A stretch of DNA of 31,602 nt, taken from positions 3,517-35,118 of the forward strand of contig NW_005178523.1 in assembly GCF_000350225.1 (NCBI RefSeq), in the 5' to 3' direction. This document shows, one piece after another, positions 1 to 9,277 of the stretch; within the stretch, counting starts at the first letter, position 1; every line of letters begins with the position of its first letter. The position numbers and the translations under genes are program-made. The notes under the pieces are model-generated. The model had not been told where the DNA came from. It worked only from the letters and a program-made list of their open reading frames with translations, and searched no databases. This DNA comes from Chondrus crispus. Taxonomy: Eukaryota > Rhodophyta > Florideophyceae > Gigartinales > Gigartinaceae.

Positions 1-1233
1 CTGCCGCGTTCCCGGGGGGCACTGCATGCACTCGCTCATTCCCGCCCGCGGCGCAACGAAGTTCTCACAGCATAGCGAGCAGAACCCTAGCTTGCCAGCC
101 TTGCCCGGAGCGCACTTTACGCACTTGACCGGATCCGCCCGGTCGTCCTGCGTCCACCCATCTCTGCACACGCACGGGCCAGAGTAGGAGTTGTCGGAGT
201 ATACGGAATTCGGGGGACAGCGCTCACACATCGTCGACAGTACGCCCTTGCTGAAGTGGTCCCGCGGACAGGCCACGCACGTCTTGCGACTGACGTCCAG
301 TCGCTCCCGTTCCGTACACTGCAGGCACGCCCCGCTCGGGCTCCGGAAAAAGTTGGGCGCACAGGCCGTGTTGTCCGGCATGCAGAACGTGGCGCCCGTC
401 ACGAACGAGTTCTCGCCGGGCTTGCACGCGCGGCAGTTGTTCTTACCGTCGAGTTCATCTTCACCTTTGAAGGTTCCAGCCGGGCATGGTACGCATTTCG
501 TGTCCCCTTTGCGTGCGTTAGCGGTATGACCAGGTGGACACACGGAGCAAAAGGGGGTCGTGTTGTTCGAAAAAGTGAACCTCATGCATGGGCTGCAGCG
601 ACCGCCTACACCTACAAGCTGTGTACCTGGGGGACAGGCCTCGCACTTGGAAGAGCTCGGGTTGAATCTGGTGTCACCGGGGCAAAGAGAACACTCAAGC
701 GAATTTGGTTTGTCAGGGAAGGAGTTGCCGCCGCAATTGTAGCATTGCAAGTCCACAGAACGCTTGATCTTGCACTCGTGCCGAAAGAATGGACACGAGC
801 CACATATAAGGCTCTCAAAGCACATGCCGATTTCGTAGAAACAGAAGTCGTCGAAGGACTGATCGCAGAGATATATAAACTTGCCAGCGGGACAGGAGAT
901 GCACGAGACGGAACCCATCGGGGCGTTCGTACCCGAAGGGCATTTTTGGCATGCACTCTTGGATGTGGCTCCGCTGACATTCGAGAACGTTCCTTCTTGA
1001 CAAGCGACACACACGTCAATTCCTTGGGCGCCTCGGTATGGGTTGTACGTTCCAGGTGGGCAGAGTGCGCAGCTTGTGGATGCTGTGTTGTTCTGATACG
1101 TGCCAAGAGCACAGTTTTCGCATGCTTCTCCGTTGAAAAATGTTCCGGCTTTGCAATCTCGTGTCACGGCCTCCGAGAAGAACAAAGCCTGAAGGAGAAC
1201 GCCAACCCATACAAGAAGATATGTTCTCATCAT
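1..1233 (-). CDS. Secreted cysteine-rich protein with ephrin-receptor-like (GCC2/GCC3-type) repeats, 3' end off the window
   Basis: Translating the minus strand from the ATG at 1231-1233 gives 411 codons without a stop to the window edge. The first 22 residues (MMRTYLLVW..., ending FFSEA) are a typical signal peptide with a likely cut after SEA. The rest is a string of Cys-pair modules of the form CxxC-x-x-GT(Y/F), for example CALCPPGTYN, CQKCPSGTN and CEACPPGTQ. This is the spacing of GCC2/GCC3 or ephrin-receptor-like repeats in extracellular proteins. A second ATG follows immediately. No intron is seen. C-terminal domains, such as a membrane helix or kinase, would lie outside the window. 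A role in cell-surface recognition is only family-level inference. It is the only convincing host gene here, and the cysteine pattern and intact frame argue that it is functional. Confidence 0.85.
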   Translation of the reverse strand, partial: MMRTYLLVWVGVLLQALFFSEAVTRDCKAGTFFNGEACENCALGTYQNNTASTSCALCPPGTYNPYRGAQGIDVCVACQEGTFSNVSGATSKSACQKCPSGTNAPMGSVSCISCPAGKFIYLCDQSFDDFCFYEIGMCFESLICGSCPFFRHECKIKRSVDLQCYNCGGNSFPDKPNSLECSLCPGDTRFNPSSSKCEACPPGTQLVGVGGRCSPCMRFTFSNNTTPFCSVCPPGHTANARKGDTKCVPCPAGTFKGEDELDGKNNCRACKPGENSFVTGATFCMPDNTACAPNFFRSPSGACLQCTERERLDVSRKTCVACPRDHFSKGVLSTMCERCPPNSVYSDNSYSGPCVCRDGWTQDDRADPVKCVKCAPGKAGKLGFCSLCCENFVAPRAGMSECMQCPPGTRQ

Positions 1234-1974
1234 CCTCAAGGGATCCGCAATTGATAATCTTAGGCTCGAAGTTCTTCGAGGTTGCGAGTTTGATTTTGTT
1301 TCAGCATATGTGCACAGGGGGGCCAGAGTGAATATATGTTCTGTTTGATTCACTTATTCTCGGTCTGGCGAAAGCGGGTGAAGATACCTTTGGCTTTCTT
1401 TCAACAGAAAACATGATCGCAATCTTGTCATTTTGAAGACATGCTTCAATAGGACCGTTCAATATCAGATTCTCCCCTTGCCGCGAGCCTCCTTATGAAT
1501 TCAGTGAACCTGGCGGAACCTCAGCCGAGATCCATCAACGCATCATCTCTCCAGCGTATATATGCTTGCACACAGCGCACACTGCAATAGGCGACAAAAG
1601 TACTTCTAATTGCTGTAATCTTTGAGAAAAGCGGCTGCTATGACCTGAAAAATGATGAACGAGTTGCTCGGCTGTATTGTCCACAGGAGCACTGTTGGTC
1701 CTAACCTCTGATTCACTCATCGCTTTTTATTAAGGGGGAATACCTCCTCAAGGCTTCATCTCTTATGCCCATTGAATATCGAGTTTAGTGCTGCTATAGC
1801 CTCTACATATAAGATGATTGTGCGCTATAATGAGCCTGCCTTAAAACGAATTAGTTGAAGTTTTTATGCTTGTCATTGTTTTCCAGTCTTGAGTCGGAAC
1901 GAAACTGTAAGGGTAGATGCGTTAGAACTAACACTTATCACTCGACCACTGAATTCAATAATGAAGAAGAGAGA
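1234..1974. other. Intergenic stretch, no gene seen
   Basis: Upstream flank of the cysteine-rich gene. It is more AT-rich than the flanking coding DNA. Only short ORFs without recognisable motifs occur. A TATA-like stretch (atatat near 1331-1336) lies about 100 bases upstream of the ATG on the minus strand and could be promoter, but it is too weak to call. Confidence 0.4.
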
Positions 1975-2343
1975 ATGACCGACATCCTCCAAGTTAGTCA
2001 AGAGGCCTTGACAACTGTTTTATCTGCGCTTTGGTGGAATAGGAGACACAGAGGAGTAGCCAAATGCTATTTGAGAAGTTTAACAGCCGTTCTTATGCAG
2101 ATCGCAGTCTGGAACAAAAATATGCGTTGGACAAATCCCACTCAAGTGTTTATTGTACTTCGGAAGTGTTGCGGACTGCTTTTTCAAAAACCAAGCGAAG
2201 TCTGGCGACACCATGAGAATGATTTCTTCGACGATGATGCTCTCGTGCCTAACGAAAGCTTCTTTGCTCTAACGATAAGAAGAATAAAAATATCTTTTGC
2301 AGGCCAGGCTTCTGTCATTTTGGCAAGTTTTCTATTCTTGTGA
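1975..2343 (+). CDS. Possible small hypothetical protein (122 aa)
   Basis: An open frame runs from an ATG at 1975 to a TGA at 2341-2343; it can be extended upstream to 1855 only with a non-ATG start. The product contains a tryptophan-rich patch (ALWWNRRHRG), several paired cysteines and a hydrophobic C-terminus (VILASFLFL). I recognise no family and see no repeats or catalytic motif. The surrounding DNA is AT-rich, where a frame this long is mildly unusual. It could be a small gene, an exon or chance. Low confidence. Confidence 0.2.
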   Translation: MTDILQVSQEALTTVLSALWWNRRHRGVAKCYLRSLTAVLMQIAVWNKNMRWTNPTQVFIVLRKCCGLLFQKPSEVWRHHENDFFDDDALVPNESFFALTIRRIKISFAGQASVILASFLFL

Positions 2344-2735
2344 AGCCGAATTCAACACAATTTTATCTTCCTTGCATCCTTCGGCTCAGAATCTAAGCTT
2401 CATTCAATTATGACTTTCTAAACTTTTGTTATGGCATACGCGTTACGTATCTATACAGGCATGATGAACGTTACATGCTTTTGGAAAGGTCTTTCCCCAT
2501 GTTTAAGAAAAGAGGAGGAACATTCCTTGCAGAAATACACAGATACTGGTGTCTCAACCAAAACCCGTGCATTGTTATCAGATTGAAAACGTCATTTTAT
2601 TACGGTTTCCTGCTACATGGCCGTGGGTCCACGCGTCTCGCGCGGTCCCAGCGGCCATGAGCAGCACCAACAAGAACTGCACACAAGTGAGAGGCATGGA
2701 AGTCGATGGAAAGGAAGAAGGGGGGGTAGGGTGGG
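2344..2735. other. Left flank of the tyrosine-recombinase retroelement
   Basis: No gene seen. At 2684-2698 there is a short degenerate copy of the beginning of the downstream direct repeat (a gagaggcatg core). At 2664-2678 there is a weak match to sequence just inside the right-hand repeat (accaacaaga). The repeat may therefore once have extended further left, but the similarity breaks up and the element edge cannot be fixed beyond 2736. Confidence 0.35.
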
Positions 2736-2984
2736 CAAAGAGAGAGGCATGCTCTAGATTCGTAAAGGAGTGGGCTGTCACCGTGCTTAGATACACGCTC
2801 GCGGGACTTCAACTATGGCTGCAGTCAGTATCTCCTGTTCCCGGTGGCGGGCACCGCCGTAGCTGTCTCTGGTCCCAGAGCCAGTCGGCTTGAACGCTTC
2901 GTATGCGCAGTCCGGGGCTGTCTGTCTCGCTAACCTGTAGGTAGTCGTTTTCACACTAATAAATGTGCCATCTACACAGTACGA
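2736..2984 (-). repeat. Left direct repeat of the tyrosine-recombinase retroelement (249 bp)
   Basis: This stretch matches 7267-7514 in the same orientation along its full length, with few substitutions and one extra T. Both copies end in the same cacagtacga. The last roughly 66 codons of the recombinase frame run into it. Direct rather than inverted repeats argue for a PAT/Ngaro-like arrangement over the DIRS-1 type. I could not find the second (B) half of a split direct repeat, so the structure here is simply one repeat at each end. Confidence 0.8.
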
Positions 2985-4157
2985 GAACCCGAAGAACCCC
3001 AAAGATGGGGAGCTCTGGCTTCGCCAGGGCATCGAGAGAGCGGGAGCGTAGGTTGCGTTTCTGCACGGCCCGAAGGGGAGAGAGTGGGGAGTGTCGAGGA
3101 GAATTGGTGCGAATGTGTCGGAAGCCTCTCGAGGCCTGGAAGCGGGGCTACTCTGCAGAACCTGACGGTGCGATAGGGGGTCTGCTGGAGACCGGAGATG
3201 GGGAGGAGCCCCGAAAACCCACAGCGACGAGGCAGACGAGCGAAGTGTGCGGTCAAAATACAATGCGGCCATCTCCGAGCTCGTTTCTTTCCACCTAAAG
3301 CGAGCGAGGCGTACTTCTAGGGGATATCCCAGAAGCACCATTTCGGTATGAGAACCGATCCGGATTGAGTGGGATGTCATTTTCGTGCCTGGTCTCGTGG
3401 TGTGCCCCACGGCCTTTGTCATGCGTGATAGATATCGGGTCAGAGATTGAGCTGGGAGAGGTATATTGTCGGTCGTAGTGGCCAACCAAACGGGATGGGG
3501 GCCTCGGGCTTGATGCCAGCGGAGGAATAAGTCAATAGGGGACGGAAAGGCCCCTACGCGATGGTATAAAAGGTCCTGCTGCTGACTGGCGTTTTTACCC
3601 TTGACGACGGACGGGCGGATGCTGATTTGACTCATGTCGACGTGCACGTTGTGACTCTGCAATGTGAGTACCGAGGATTCTCGCAGTCCGAAACAGAATG
3701 CGAGGAGCACAGCCGTGGCGGCCCGGAGGTCGGTAGGCGACACATTGTCTGTCATACCGTGCGTCCATATCTGTTGTACTGTAGAAGCGCTCAATCCAGC
3801 CCGTCGTTCGGGAGTGGGGTGGGTCAGCTCCTCCCAACGCGCGTATGCCCGGATTGCATGGCTCACGAACGGCGCCGGAGGAGCCACGCAGCCCAGTAGC
3901 TTCATATGCATATGTCGAACAGCTGAGATGTATTGGGGAAGTGACACGGCGGACACATCCCGTCTCCCAGATTGCGGCTCAGACGTTGCTGTGCCACGAG
4001 CTGCGTCCCGCTCATTCGCAAGCCAGCCAAGAAAAGCCAAGATTTGGGCCTCGGTTGCGGGTAAGGGCGGCTTTCCTTCCTCATCACAGAACTGTACGTA
4101 GCAGGACCACTGGGAAGCTCTCGTCCCCAAGGTCCTACCGGCATTGGCGACATACAA
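2787..4157 (-). CDS. Tyrosine recombinase of a DIRS/PAT/Ngaro-type retroelement
   Basis: This 456-codon frame ends in TAA. It has the phage-integrase/Crypton-type catalytic set: R159 in FGLRESS, H263-x-x-R266 in SHSIRIGSH, W289 in RFRWK and the nucleophile Y300 in ALYFDR. The N-terminal half (residues 1-110) fits a SAM-like core-binding domain. Such recombinases insert circular cDNA without target-site duplication, replacing the DDE integrase of LTR elements. Residues after about 310 look low-complexity, and the last 66 or so are encoded by the direct repeat, so the natural protein may end earlier or be fused to repeat sequence. No ATG begins the open frame (the first possible start is TTG at 4157), so the true start is unknown and may need readthrough or an alternative transcript. 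All catalytic residues are present. Confidence 0.85.
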   Translation of the reverse strand: MYVANAGRTLGTRASQWSCYVQFCDEEGKPPLPATEAQILAFLGWLANERDAARGTATSEPQSGRRDVSAVSLPQYISAVRHMHMKLLGCVAPPAPFVSHAIRAYARWEELTHPTPERRAGLSASTVQQIWTHGMTDNVSPTDLRAATAVLLAFCFGLRESSVLTLQSHNVHVDMSQISIRPSVVKGKNASQQQDLLYHRVGAFPSPIDLFLRWHQARGPHPVWLATTTDNIPLPAQSLTRYLSRMTKAVGHTTRPGTKMTSHSIRIGSHTEMVLLGYPLEVRLARFRWKETSSEMAALYFDRTLRSSASSLWVFGAPPHLRSPADPLSHRQVLQSSPASRPREASDTFAPILLDTPHSLPFGPCRNATYAPALSMPWRSQSSPSLGFFGFSYCVDGTFISVKTTTYRLARQTAPDCAYEAFKPTGSGTRDSYGGARHREQEILTAAIVEVPRACI

Positions 4158-4330
4158 TGTCTGTGATGTACATAAACTTGGGGATTATTGGTCGCTCAGA
4201 ATTGAGCCAAACACGCCTGTGAGTCGGGCAACGGGGCGAAAACGCCGGTGGGCTCAATGCAGGAACACATGAAACGCGTGCTATCATGCGCTGACTCCGC
4301 TGGGCACCTGTACGGTATGTCCTGTGCTGG

Positions 4331-4367
4331 TACCGATAAAGTTCATCGGTGATAAACTTTATCGGTA
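4331..4367. other. Hairpin between RT-RNase H and recombinase genes
   Basis: Perfect 13-nt arms (taccgataaagtt at 4331-4343 and its complement at 4355-4367) enclose an 11-nt loop. It lies in the gap between the RT-RNase H stop (4528) and the recombinase frame (4157). It may act in transcript processing or in starting translation of the recombinase; this is inference. Confidence 0.6.
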
Positions 4368-4527
4368 TCGGACCATGCGAAGTCCCGGAGCAGGGATCGG
4401 ATGCGGCGTGTAGATGGAGTCTGGTCTCCCTGGTCGTCGTAGGTGTCACGTATGTCTGAGTTAGCGAAGCGCATGCGAGACCGCGTCATGACGAAGGAGG
4501 TAGGTTGACCTCGAGAAGCAACAGGCG

Positions 4528-6480
4528 CTAAGCGGGGTTCAAGTTCCGTGCGGCGTCCCAGGCATCGCTCGGCCTCTGGGGCAGGCGTTTCACGGTCGAC
4601 GCCAGTCCCAATGCGGCCTGATGCCAAGGTTGTCGAGGCCAATCCGGCATCAGTAGGACGGCGGGCGCGCCCGTCTGCCGGAGCTTGTGCACTACTGCGC
4701 CCAACAGATCCGGCGGGGGGCACAACAGGCGTGTCTGGTGGGGGTCCCACGGTGCCGCCAGCTCCTGCAGCGCCATTTTCCGGGCAAATACGGGATGCTC
4801 TCCGAGCGGCCGGTAGGGAAATGCGTCTATCGGGGCTGTCATACCATCCATGATAGAACGCCTGACTTGCCTTCTGACTCGCAGGTCGTCGTGGGAAAAT
4901 CGTCGCGAGAGGGCATCGGCGAAGCGATTCGCGACGGAGGGGATCCACTCGGTGGACAGATGCAAACCGAGCGCATCCAGCACGCTTTTGAGCTTGCGTA
5001 GTTCTCTCATCATACCCCGGCTGGCTGTAACCATGGCGTTTGTTATGTGCACCACGGCAAGGTCGTCGCAGCGGACCAGCACTCGATTAAGTCCCTGCTC
5101 CTTCAGTCGCTGGCCGAGTGGCCCTGTGAGCAGCAAGCGTATGGCCTTGAGTTCTCGAAGCGAAATACCTTGCGCGCGGTCCCTCCATCCCCACACACCT
5201 TGGGCCTCCCAAAGGCCAGGCGCTCCGGGTCCCGTATCCGGGCCGAGGGTACCCCCGAACCCCATGTCCGCGGCGTCCGTGTGTAGAGTGTGAGAGGGCC
5301 CCGGCGCGCGTATTTCCCGTCCATCCTTCTCTGCGCAAGTGAGTACCCACCAAAAGCTAAGGTCCCGGATGCTTTGGTGGGTCAATCGGGTCCGGCAGCG
5401 CTCGCAGTTGCGTCGGCTTTGCGACCGCTTGGCCATGTCCCAATACACTGATCGAGTGTAAAAACGAGCGAATGGCATGGCCAAGGTGAGGGAAACACAC
5501 ACGCCGGCGAACGACGCGAGACGGTCTCGAGACACCCAGCGCCGACCCACAAGGGCTTTCTGCAGCAGTTTTGTGGCCATAGATCGTACCTTGCCGATCT
5601 TGCGCGGCGCCAAGAAAATTTTCATTAGCTTCGAATCGACCACAACTCCCAGGTGCTCGATCCGAGTTGCTCCGCTCCACTCGCCCTTTGTGGGATGACG
5701 AGTGAGGCCGAGCCCGTCCAGCAACTGCTGTATTCGTCTTCGAGCTCGGCGACAGTCCTTGAGGGTAGCCTGTCGCCCAGCTGGCGCCGGCGCGACCAGG
5801 AAATCGTCGATGTATCGTAGTACGCGGTAGTGTAATCTGCAGCAGAGTTGCTTGAGCAGCGGGACTATTAGCTGCGTGAACCACTTTGGCGACCTGCCTC
5901 AGCCGAAGGGCAGGGCCACGCATCTGAAATACTGCCCAGCGTAGCGAAAGATAAACCAATCGCACATCTCTGGTGCCAGTCGGAAATGGCGGTAGCCACT
6001 CTTTATGTCGAACGACAGAAAATGATCGCCCGCCTCGATCTCTATGGCATAATGGGGGAGGGTCTCCATTTTGATGCTGCCACGGGGCCAGTGCGTGCTT
6101 TGTTTTGCCAAGTTTACCACAAACTTTCCCTTTCTTCCTTCTGTTCCTTCTTGCCAAACCTTGAAGGCAGAAGAGACCATACAGCCCCGTGATCGTGCCT
6201 TCATGGCATATGCCTTGGGGATCTCCTCGTAGATGCCCTCCTCGCAGCCCTTCCTGAGGTCTGCTAGTGCGAAGCAGACATCTTCTGGGCTCTGGGGTAT
6301 ATCCCCCAATTCCTCGCCACCCGAGAAAGGAACACTGGGCAATTCTAGAATTCCAAATTGTATTGCCCTGCAGAGGAATGGGGAGGCACCCAGGCGGCGC
6401 CATTCCGCGACCCGTTTTTGCGTTCGGGACCACGGAGGGGGCCTCTTCCATTCGGACCTAAGAGGAGCCGGCAGCGCCAT
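4528..6480 (-). pseudogene. Reverse transcriptase-RNase H of the tyrosine-recombinase retroelement, one in-frame TGA
   Basis: One frame runs from an ATG at 6480 to a TAG at 4528-4530, broken only by a TGA at 5899-5901. RT motifs: a DIK motif at residue 158 (LSFDIKSGY), LPFG immediately before the TGA where this family normally has LPFGW, and YIDD at 5803-5814 just downstream in the same frame. RNase H follows, with D in HTDAAD, E in LRELKAI, D in VRCDDLA and D in NRFADALSR, the DIRS-type pattern. The start overlaps the end of gag by 23 bases in another frame, suggesting coupled or reinitiating translation. The TGA separates the catalytic aspartates, so the copy should be inactive unless the stop is read through. 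Everything else looks intact, so the lesion may be young. Confidence 0.85.
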
Positions 6481-7147
6481 CGCTACCTCCGCGCTTTACT
6501 GCGTTCGAGGCACTGAGCGAGGCTACTGCCTTCATTAGTTGGGTCGCCATGTGAGTCTCGAGCTTGTCAAGCGTGGCGTCCAGGTCGTCGGTGGCGGAGA
6601 TCTCGTTCTTCCCCGCCAGCATCGGCATCAGAAGCTGCGCATGCATCGGGTCCTTGGAGGAGCGACGGTAGAATTCGACCCGTAGCCCGGTGACTCGGAG
6701 GCCATACCGAATTGCGATTATGGCCCACACATCATATCGCTCTACCCGGTCGTTCTGCGCTTCAGTTGGACCATCTAACATCGTCTCTTCTCTCAGCGAG
6801 ATGGCGGCCTGATGGAAGGCCATCCAATAGCCAACAGCATTGATGTAATAAGCCTCGTACTCATACAAAGGCCGTAAGCTAGCAAAGCGTTCCATGGCCC
6901 TGCGCTCGGGCCATTCGCGATGCTCGAAGAACCCGCCCTGGAATGCGCCAACTGCACTGGACTGCTCGTAAGGATACCGCGAGAGGCCAAAGTCTTTGTC
7001 ATCCCGGCACCGTCTTGCAATCCTGGCATACACGGTCAGCCATTCCAGCTCAATGCCCACCGACTCCAGGTCCGCCCCCGTGCCCAGTTTCTGGGCTTTC
7101 TTCAGCAACTGGTCGGCACGCGCCTTGCTCTTCGAGAAGTCAGCCAT
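6458..7147 (-). CDS. Gag-like protein of the tyrosine-recombinase retroelement (229 aa)
   Basis: I chose the ATG at 7147 (MADFSKSKAR...) because it is the first ATG; the open frame extends to 7192 only with a non-ATG start. The protein is rich in charged residues, with an amphipathic N-terminal segment (ADQLLKKAQKLG) and a middle part rich in aromatic residues (PLYEYEAYYINAVGYW). No zinc knuckle is present. Its identity as gag comes mainly from position: first gene of the element, ending in a 23-base overlap with the RT gene. It presumably forms the RNA-binding particle. No lesion is visible. Confidence 0.6.
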   Translation of the reverse strand: MADFSKSKARADQLLKKAQKLGTGADLESVGIELEWLTVYARIARRCRDDKDFGLSRYPYEQSSAVGAFQGGFFEHREWPERRAMERFASLRPLYEYEAYYINAVGYWMAFHQAAISLREETMLDGPTEAQNDRVERYDVWAIIAIRYGLRVTGLRVEFYRRSSKDPMHAQLLMPMLAGKNEISATDDLDATLDKLETHMATQLMKAVASLSASNAVKRGGSDGAAGSS

Positions 7148-7266
7148 TGTGTGTGTCCTTGCGGTACGGATCGTGGTCGCTCCCAGGAGCAACTGGGCCT
7201 GTTGATCTTTTGAAGGCTACTGAATGGGCCTGCCACCAACAAGAGCTGGGGATTCTCTCTGCGGAA
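7148..7266 (-). other. 5' leader of the tyrosine-recombinase retroelement
   Basis: Untranslated stretch between the right-hand direct repeat and the gag ATG. No primer-binding site is expected for this class, and none was recognised. Confidence 0.4.
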
Positions 7267-7514
7267 CAAAGAGAGAGGCATACGCTAGATTCGTAAAGGA
7301 GTGGGCTGTCACCGTGCTTAGATACACGCTCGCGGGACTCAACTATGGCTGCAGTCAGTATCTCCTGTTCCCGGTGACGGGCACCGCCATAGCTGTCTCT
7401 TGTCCCAGAGCCAGTCGGCTTGAACGCTTCGTATGCGCAGTCCGGGGCTGCCTGTCTCGCTAACCTGTAGGTAGTCGTTTTCACACTAATAAATGTGCCA
7501 TCTACACAGTACGA
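7267..7514 (-). repeat. Right direct repeat of the tyrosine-recombinase retroelement (248 bp)
   Basis: Partner of 2736-2984. In the element's orientation this is the 5' terminal repeat and probably holds the promoter. Differences between the copies are scattered substitutions, for example ggtgacggg here against ggtggcggg on the left. The match stops exactly at 7514, where the palindrome begins. Confidence 0.8.
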
Positions 7515-7573
7515 ATAGCGTCGTTCTAAATGTCGCGTTGTTTTAACAACGCGGCATTTAGAACGACGCTATT
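7514..7573. repeat. Nearly perfect 60-bp palindrome
   Basis: Arms of 29 nt at 7514-7542 and 7545-7573 match at 28 of 29 positions around a TT centre. It begins at the last base of the retroelement's 5' repeat. It could be a miniature fold-back element, a preferred insertion target, or part of the retroelement end. Confidence 0.85.
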
Positions 7574-7997
7574 TTAATTACATCTATATCAAGGTTTGAG
7601 ATATTCGAATTCACTGCAGTACCTACCCGCAATTTTCTGGGCGTGCCAAAAGTTTCTACCCGCTTGTATATCTCTGATCTTTGCTGCTTAGGTTCAAAGC
7701 AATTGTGATATGTTGCTGAAACCCGTTTTTGAACTGCTCTGCGAAAAATCTGAACTCACGAGATATCCGACAAGCCGGCCGGCTAGTTCTATAGCATTCG
7801 AAATTGCGAATCTCACACGTACCGGTATGTATTCTATAGAAACTATCAATTAATGTTTCACTGCATGATCCGTTGGCGACTTATTGTGAAGAAAAAGTGC
7901 CAACTGTAGACATTTCGAGGTGAGTGGAGGTGGAGAAGAAGTCGGATGTAATTGTAGGAGTAGTCAACGACGCGATGGATAGTCTGCAAAATCTGTC
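7574..7997. other. Non-coding AT-rich stretch
   Basis: No gene seen. The left terminus of the Harbinger transposon should fall here or slightly further right, but I could not identify a terminal inverted repeat or target duplication. Confidence 0.3.
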
Positions 7998-9277
7998 TTG
8001 GCCCGGTCGGGCTTGGAAAACAATGATTCCAATAATATTGGTTCCGACGCGCGACCATGTCGCTCGATACCAACTGCTGTTACGCTCACGGAATTGTTTT
8101 GGGAGCTAGAGAAATCGGCGTATGAGTGCAATTTACAGGAAGCAAGTTCTATTTTTCGACGCCAGAGGAAAGCATTCCGCAATGCACGGGTCAGAAAAGC
8201 AGAACACGAGAGATGCATGCAGTGCCGGGCGATTATCTATGAGTAAAGCGTATCTAGTGTCTAGTGTCCCATGAGGATTAATTAATCCTATACGGATTAA
8301 TTAATCCTTTTTCCAGCACCATGCTGGACGGTAAACCGCTCGGTTTGAAAACCAATGGACATCGGGAATCGATTCAGCGCCCTTTTTATTGGCTTGGAGG
8401 CGAGGGGCGCCTTTTACATCGAACTATAGCCCCCACCGGCAAGGAGGACCTCGGAAGATCCAAAAACGGGCAGTGGAAAGAGAAAAGATATGTTCGTGTC
8501 GCATGTGTGTGCTGCCTTCACTCTCAAAATGGAAAAAGTCAGACGTGATAATATCCAGGTGAACTACAGCTTACGAAAAGGTGACGCTGTGTTACAGCGA
8601 TACAGAAAAGCTAGATGCGAGTGCATCAAATTGGAAGGAGTTATTGACGCCATTTATTCCAAGAATCCCACTGGTTCGCCATCGGAAGAAGATATACGGA
8701 GGGCTGCTTTGGCTGTGTACAGTGGAGATGCAACAATCGGAAATATGTACACGTTTTAGAGGGACGAATCCGTCAACTGCGGGCCGGAATTTATTTTTCT
8801 GGACTGCTTATTCTACCTGCGCACCACACATGCATGGGATTTGTTGATGATCTCCAAGCGCAAGTCATCCCGCACACGTAGTCCAGAAGAGAAAGCATGT
8901 AGTTCCCGTCACTCATCTGAAAGCGGAGAGGAACAGGGCCCTAGTATCTCCTCCCCATCACGTGCAGTTAGCGAAATGGAAGACAGGCCCATAGACACGA
9001 AGCGATCTATTGCCATGTCGAAGCAGGTTTCCGCTTTGAACCGGGGGCGGATGGAATAGAGCAGCTAGCAGAAGCCTCAAGGAAGAGGACGAAAGTGGCC
9101 GAAAATTTGATCGCTATAGAGAAGCAGCAAGCCCGAATGTCTCTTTTTGCAATGGAAGGTACCGATCCTATCCTTCGCCAACGTTTTCTGCAATTGTCAC
9201 AAGCCAGAGAATTACAGTTACTTGAGACAGAATTGTCTCCTTCTCAGGTTAAAGATTCACAGATTCACCCTGCCTAG
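7998..9277 (+). pseudogene. Decayed accessory (NAM/Myb-like) protein of a Harbinger transposon
   Basis: Three pieces resemble the DNA-binding partner protein of PIF/Harbinger elements. Piece 1 (7998-8246) has FWELEKSAYECN, like the start of the family's trihelix region. Piece 2 (8490-9059, same frame) has a segment ending SPSEEDIRRAALAVY, then TAG at 8757-8759, then in frame FIFLDCLFYLRTTHAWDLL, the usual F-x-F-x-x-CW-x-x-L position. A serine/charge-rich linker follows. Piece 3 (9095-9277), in a shifted frame, is a coiled C-terminal segment with MEGTDPILRQRFLQLSQ, like the family's MD-x-x-x-MDP-x-Q motif. At least one stop and one frameshift make it non-functional. A poly(A)-like aataaa lies near 9334. 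It converges on the transposase. Confidence 0.55.
8275..8307. repeat. Twin copies of a 14-bp palindrome
   Basis: GGATTAATTAATCC occurs at 8275-8288 and 8294-8307, separated by TATAC. Each copy is a perfect palindrome and the pair also forms an inverted repeat. It sits between two pieces of the accessory gene and could be a small insertion that helped break it. Confidence 0.7.

Noticed and set aside
612..1112. 166-codon minus-strand ORF
   Set aside because: Alternative frame of the cysteine-rich gene; the third minus frame has the signal peptide and Cys-pair repeats.
256..1254. 332-codon plus-strand ORF
   Set aside because: It lies exactly antisense to the cysteine-rich gene, has no motif, and its residues follow from the regular Cys codons on the other strand.
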